Assembly (NCBI GenBank): GCA_947499275.1
Contig: CANMNM010000049.1
Coordinates: forward strand, 1-7,934
Direction of reading: 5' to 3'
DNA length: 7,934 nucleotides
Source: Actinomycetota bacterium
GTDB lineage: Bacteria > Actinomycetota > Actinomycetes > S36-B12
Part shown: one piece after another, positions 6,661 to 7,934 of the stretch
How the letters are laid out: each line of letters begins with the position of its first letter
Position numbering within the stretch: the first letter of the stretch is position 1
The notes under the pieces: model-generated
Databases searched by the model: none
Told to the model about the DNA's origin: nothing
The model's input: the letters and a program-made list of their open reading frames with translations, nothing else
Made by a program: the position numbers and the translations under genes

Positions 6661-7050
6661 GTGGAGCAGCCAAGTGCGGTACATCTAGCGATTGCTGCTG
6701 CTTTCGCGCCTTTGAGCGATCAACGCTTTGTTTCAGCACTGGTGTTTAACGGCGAAACCAGTATCGCTATTGATTTTGATCCTTGCGCCCCCGTTGACCT
6801 AGGAACAACAATTTCCCAAGAACTCTCGGGGATCTCGGTGGAGCTGACGGATTTAGGAGTGGAAATCGACCTCTCGGCGTTGAACTCGCGGGTCGATTTA
6901 CGCGCCGCAGGATTGCAAATTGAGAAAATCATTGTTGCGGCCGGGTCGACGAGCACGCAGATCAGCAAAGCCGAAGAAATTAGAGTGAACAAATTTGATC
7001 AGCGTGATCGTGAATTTTTAGACAATGTGCCACCGCATCACGGAGTGTAA
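6661..7050 (+). CDS. Hypothetical protein, 129 residues
   Basis: An unrecognised, mostly soluble, acidic protein. It begins with a moderately hydrophobic Ala-rich stretch (7-17), too short and uncharged for a clear signal peptide, and continues with alternating beta-like segments rich in Asp, Glu, Val and Leu (24-95), then a charged C-terminus ending PPHHGV. GTG at 6661 is the first possible start because TAA at 6649 closes the frame. No Shine-Dalgarno precedes it, but TAACCT six bases upstream fits leaderless transcription. It is divergent from the 'glycosylase-labelled' gene with 30 bases between starts and convergent with the CpaB-like gene with 13 bases between stops. Codon use looks like that of its neighbours and it fills the gap exactly, which favours a real gene over the 90-codon antisense frame at 6720-6992. 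Confidence 0.62.
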   Translation: MEQPSAVHLAIAAAFAPLSDQRFVSALVFNGETSIAIDFDPCAPVDLGTTISQELSGISVELTDLGVEIDLSALNSRVDLRAAGLQIEKIIVAAGSTSTQISKAEEIRVNKFDQRDREFLDNVPPHHGV

Positions 7051-7063
7051 AAAGTTACATTTA

Positions 7064-7492
7064 CTAGCGTGATTTTATTACTAATGAAATTTGATCGGAA
7101 TCTTCTGCTGCCAAGGCTGCTCCCTGCCATGCCGCCACACTGACCAAAATCACCGTTGAGGTGGGAGATCCAAAACCTGATGCGTTGGGGAGATCCAGCA
7201 CGGCGGCATCCAACGCGATAACTCGCGGCGAACCAGTCTCGCTGGGAGCCACCAAGTCAATCTTGTCCCCGACTCGAACGGAACTGGCAATAGCCGCCGA
7301 TCGCAGTGTCACCGGAACCGCAACGAATCCTTCGGGTAACCCGGCGACAATGTGCTCCGGCCCCGTTGCCGGAGCGGGAGCAGACATTGATCCAAAAATG
7401 AGGAGAACAGCCAGTGCCGCTGAAATAGATCCTAGAATCCGGCGGTGTCGATTCAGTAGCGTGCGAAGTCGTAAAAGGGCATTTGCCTGCAT
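7064..7492 (-). CDS. Membrane-anchored CpaB/RcpC-like protein, short form
   Basis: A 142-residue protein with a basic N-terminus (R8, R10, R15, R17, R18), one hydrophobic segment (about 19-37) acting as anchor or uncleaved signal, and an exported domain. Residues 54-82, EGFVAVPVTLRSAAIASSVRVGDKIDLVA in outline, match the core of CpaB/RcpC proteins linked to Flp-type pili, where a VGDxVDV motif is typical. The end (113-141) reads like the usual closing strand-helix-strand. The SAF domain that normally sits between anchor and core is reduced to about 15 residues, so this is a trimmed form. No pilus genes are in view; in my recollection such short proteins often lie beside FmdB genes in actinobacteria without a pilus cluster. 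The ATG has no Shine-Dalgarno and a TAGGTT six bases upstream, so its mRNA may be leaderless and separate from the FmdB gene 52 bases upstream. The pilus role is doubtful. Confidence 0.75.
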   Translation of the reverse strand: MQANALLRLRTLLNRHRRILGSISAALAVLLIFGSMSAPAPATGPEHIVAGLPEGFVAVPVTLRSAAIASSVRVGDKIDLVAPSETGSPRVIALDAAVLDLPNASGFGSPTSTVILVSVAAWQGAALAAEDSDQISLVIKSR

Positions 7493-7498
7493 GAGGCG

Positions 7499-7527
7499 AA
7501 CCTAAGCGTGAAATGAATTCACGTCCA
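7499..7527 (-). promoter_or_regulatory. Possible leaderless promoter for the CpaB-like gene
   Basis: Read on the minus strand: TGGACG at 7527-7522 (4 of 6 to TTGACA), 17 bases, TAGGTT at 7504-7499, then 6 bases to the ATG at 7492. This spacing is the same as at the 6661 gene. The lack of any purine-rich ribosome site before the ATG supports a leaderless message. Confidence 0.42.
7507..7523. repeat. Short inverted repeat within the promoter of the CpaB-like gene
   Basis: CGTGAA (7507-7512) and TTCACG (7518-7523) are perfect inverted arms of 6 bases around 5 bases, ATGAA. It lies in the spacer between the -10 and -35 boxes proposed above and overlaps the -35 by two bases, a place where a dimeric repressor could sit. 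There is no T tract for a terminator. It may be chance. Confidence 0.25.
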
Positions 7528-7544
7528 ATCGATATCCACAGACG

Positions 7545-7925
7545 CTATGACTTAGTGGCAGAGCCTGAGCTGGATTCAGATTTCTTGGGGGTCGATTTTT
7601 CGGCTGCTGGTTTTGCTGGAGCACTTGTTGGAGTTGACGGTGTCGTTGACGACCCAGAAGACGACCCAGAAGACGACCCAGAAGACGACCCAGAAGACGA
7701 CCCAGAATCAGACTTCGGTGATGTGGTGGAAGCTGCGCTCTCAGAAGCTCGTGAGTCGGTTCGGTAGAAGCCTGACCCTTTAAACATGACACCAACACCG
7801 GTGAATTGCTTGCGCAGTGATTCTTTTCCGCAGGCTGGACAGGTGGTCAAAGTCGGATCCGCCATTGACTGCACTATGTCGTGATTGGTATTGCACTCAG
7901 TGCACAAATACTCGTAGGTGGGCAC
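7545..7925 (-). CDS. FmdB-family zinc ribbon protein with Ser/Gly repeat tail
   Basis: A 126-residue protein. Residues 1-55 are an FmdB-type zinc ribbon: the start MPTYEYLCTEC, with C8, C11, C29 and C32 in two CxxC knuckles as zinc ligands, then LRKQFTGVGVMFKGSGFYRTD, the usual closing motif. The family is named for a putative regulator of formamidase genes, but the role of most members is unknown. The remaining 70 residues are low-complexity: Ser, Gly, Pro, Ala and Lys, with an SGSS unit repeated five times (about 73-92) from a 12-bp DNA repeat, then an Ala/Pro/Lys/Ser stretch. Such a tail is probably disordered. The start codon is GTG at 7925, with GAGGA four bases upstream, and it encodes the conserved MPTYEY beginning, so the start is firm. 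It is probably co-oriented with, but separately promoted from, the CpaB-like gene. Confidence 0.93.
   Translation of the reverse strand: MPTYEYLCTECNTNHDIVQSMADPTLTTCPACGKESLRKQFTGVGVMFKGSGFYRTDSRASESAASTTSPKSDSGSSSGSSSGSSSGSSSGSSTTPSTPTSAPAKPAAEKSTPKKSESSSGSATKS
7648..7707. repeat. Five perfect tandem copies of a 12-bp unit
   Basis: The unit GACGACCCAGAA occurs five times without a mismatch, at 7648, 7660, 7672, 7684 and 7696. On the coding (minus) strand it gives Ser-Gly-Ser-Ser in the tail of the FmdB-type protein. Because 12 is a multiple of three, gain or loss of units would keep the frame and change only linker length. The array has no stop in several frames, which creates spurious open frames on the plus strand (Asp-Asp-Pro-Glu) and in another minus frame (Gly-Arg-Leu-Leu). 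Confidence 0.97.
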
Positions 7926-7929
7926 GCAA

Positions 7930-7934
7930 TCCTC
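7930..7934 (-). promoter_or_regulatory. Ribosome binding site of the FmdB-type gene
   Basis: GAGGA on the minus strand, four bases before the GTG at 7925. It decides the GTG start together with the conserved MPTYEY protein beginning. Spacing is slightly short but acceptable. The window edge cuts any further upstream signals. Confidence 0.6.

Noticed and set aside
6631..6684. Longer start for the 'glycosylase-labelled' gene
   Set aside because: It would overlap the divergent gene start, and the family resemblance begins after the ATG at 6630.
6720..6992. Minus-strand 90-codon frame opposite the 6661 gene
   Set aside because: It is Ser/Thr-rich shadow composition with no start signal, and the plus frame is longer and fits the gap.
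7046..7059. TGTAA-AAAG-TTACA inverted repeat between convergent genes as a terminator
   Set aside because: The stem is only five mostly A-T pairs and there is no clear T tract after it on either strand.
7513..7767. Plus-strand frame encoding an Asp-Asp-Pro-Glu repeat protein
   Set aside because: It is antisense to the well-supported FmdB-type gene; the frame stays open because the 12-bp repeat has no stops.

Overview
The window looks like a chromosomal stretch from a member of the Actinomycetota with only moderate GC, perhaps a planktonic freshwater or marine lineage. The lineage is inferred. The hints are a divergent aa3-type cytochrome oxidase operon with a CopD-like membrane protein, a protein family often mislabelled '3-methyladenine DNA glycosylase' in actinobacteria, an FmdB-type zinc ribbon gene next to a CpaB/RcpC-like gene, and promoters that fit leaderless transcription. 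No mobile element, tRNA, rRNA, CRISPR array or phage gene is visible.

Left half, plus strand (1-4654): a tightly packed terminal oxidase operon. It holds the 3' end of subunit II (ctaC, CuA motif present), subunit I (ctaD), a five-helix subunit III (ctaE), a large membrane protein with a CopD-like half, and a small two-helix membrane protein. Three junctions overlap by 4 bases (ATGA, GTGA, ATGA) and one has a 4-base gap, so translation is probably coupled throughout. Subunit I is the most notable protein. All heme and CuB ligands and the D-pathway residues are present, but the three canonical K-pathway residues are hydrophobic, the Mg-site Asp is Gly, and an N-terminal extension adds two predicted membrane helices.

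Middle, minus strand (4651-5696): a two-gene unit read toward the oxidase operon. The upstream gene encodes a small secreted cytochrome b5-like protein. The downstream gene encodes a four-helix DUF2231-type membrane protein with a second b5 domain at its C-terminus. Topology and paired cysteines put both b5 domains outside the cytoplasm. The two genes overlap by 4 bases and the second must use a TTG start. The unit meets the oxidase operon at a TTAA in which the two stop codons interlock. The setting suggests an exported heme-b redox module that may work with the respiratory chain, but this is inference.

Right half (5764-7925): a minus-strand gene of the 'glycosylase-labelled' family, a divergent plus-strand gene of unknown function, a minus-strand CpaB/RcpC-like membrane-anchored protein, and a minus-strand FmdB-type zinc ribbon protein. 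The tail of the last is a Ser/Gly linker encoded by five perfect 12-bp repeats. Two of these genes have no Shine-Dalgarno sequence but carry a TANNNT element exactly 6 bases before the start codon, with a weak -35 box 17 bases further up. There is no gene-free stretch over 300 bases.
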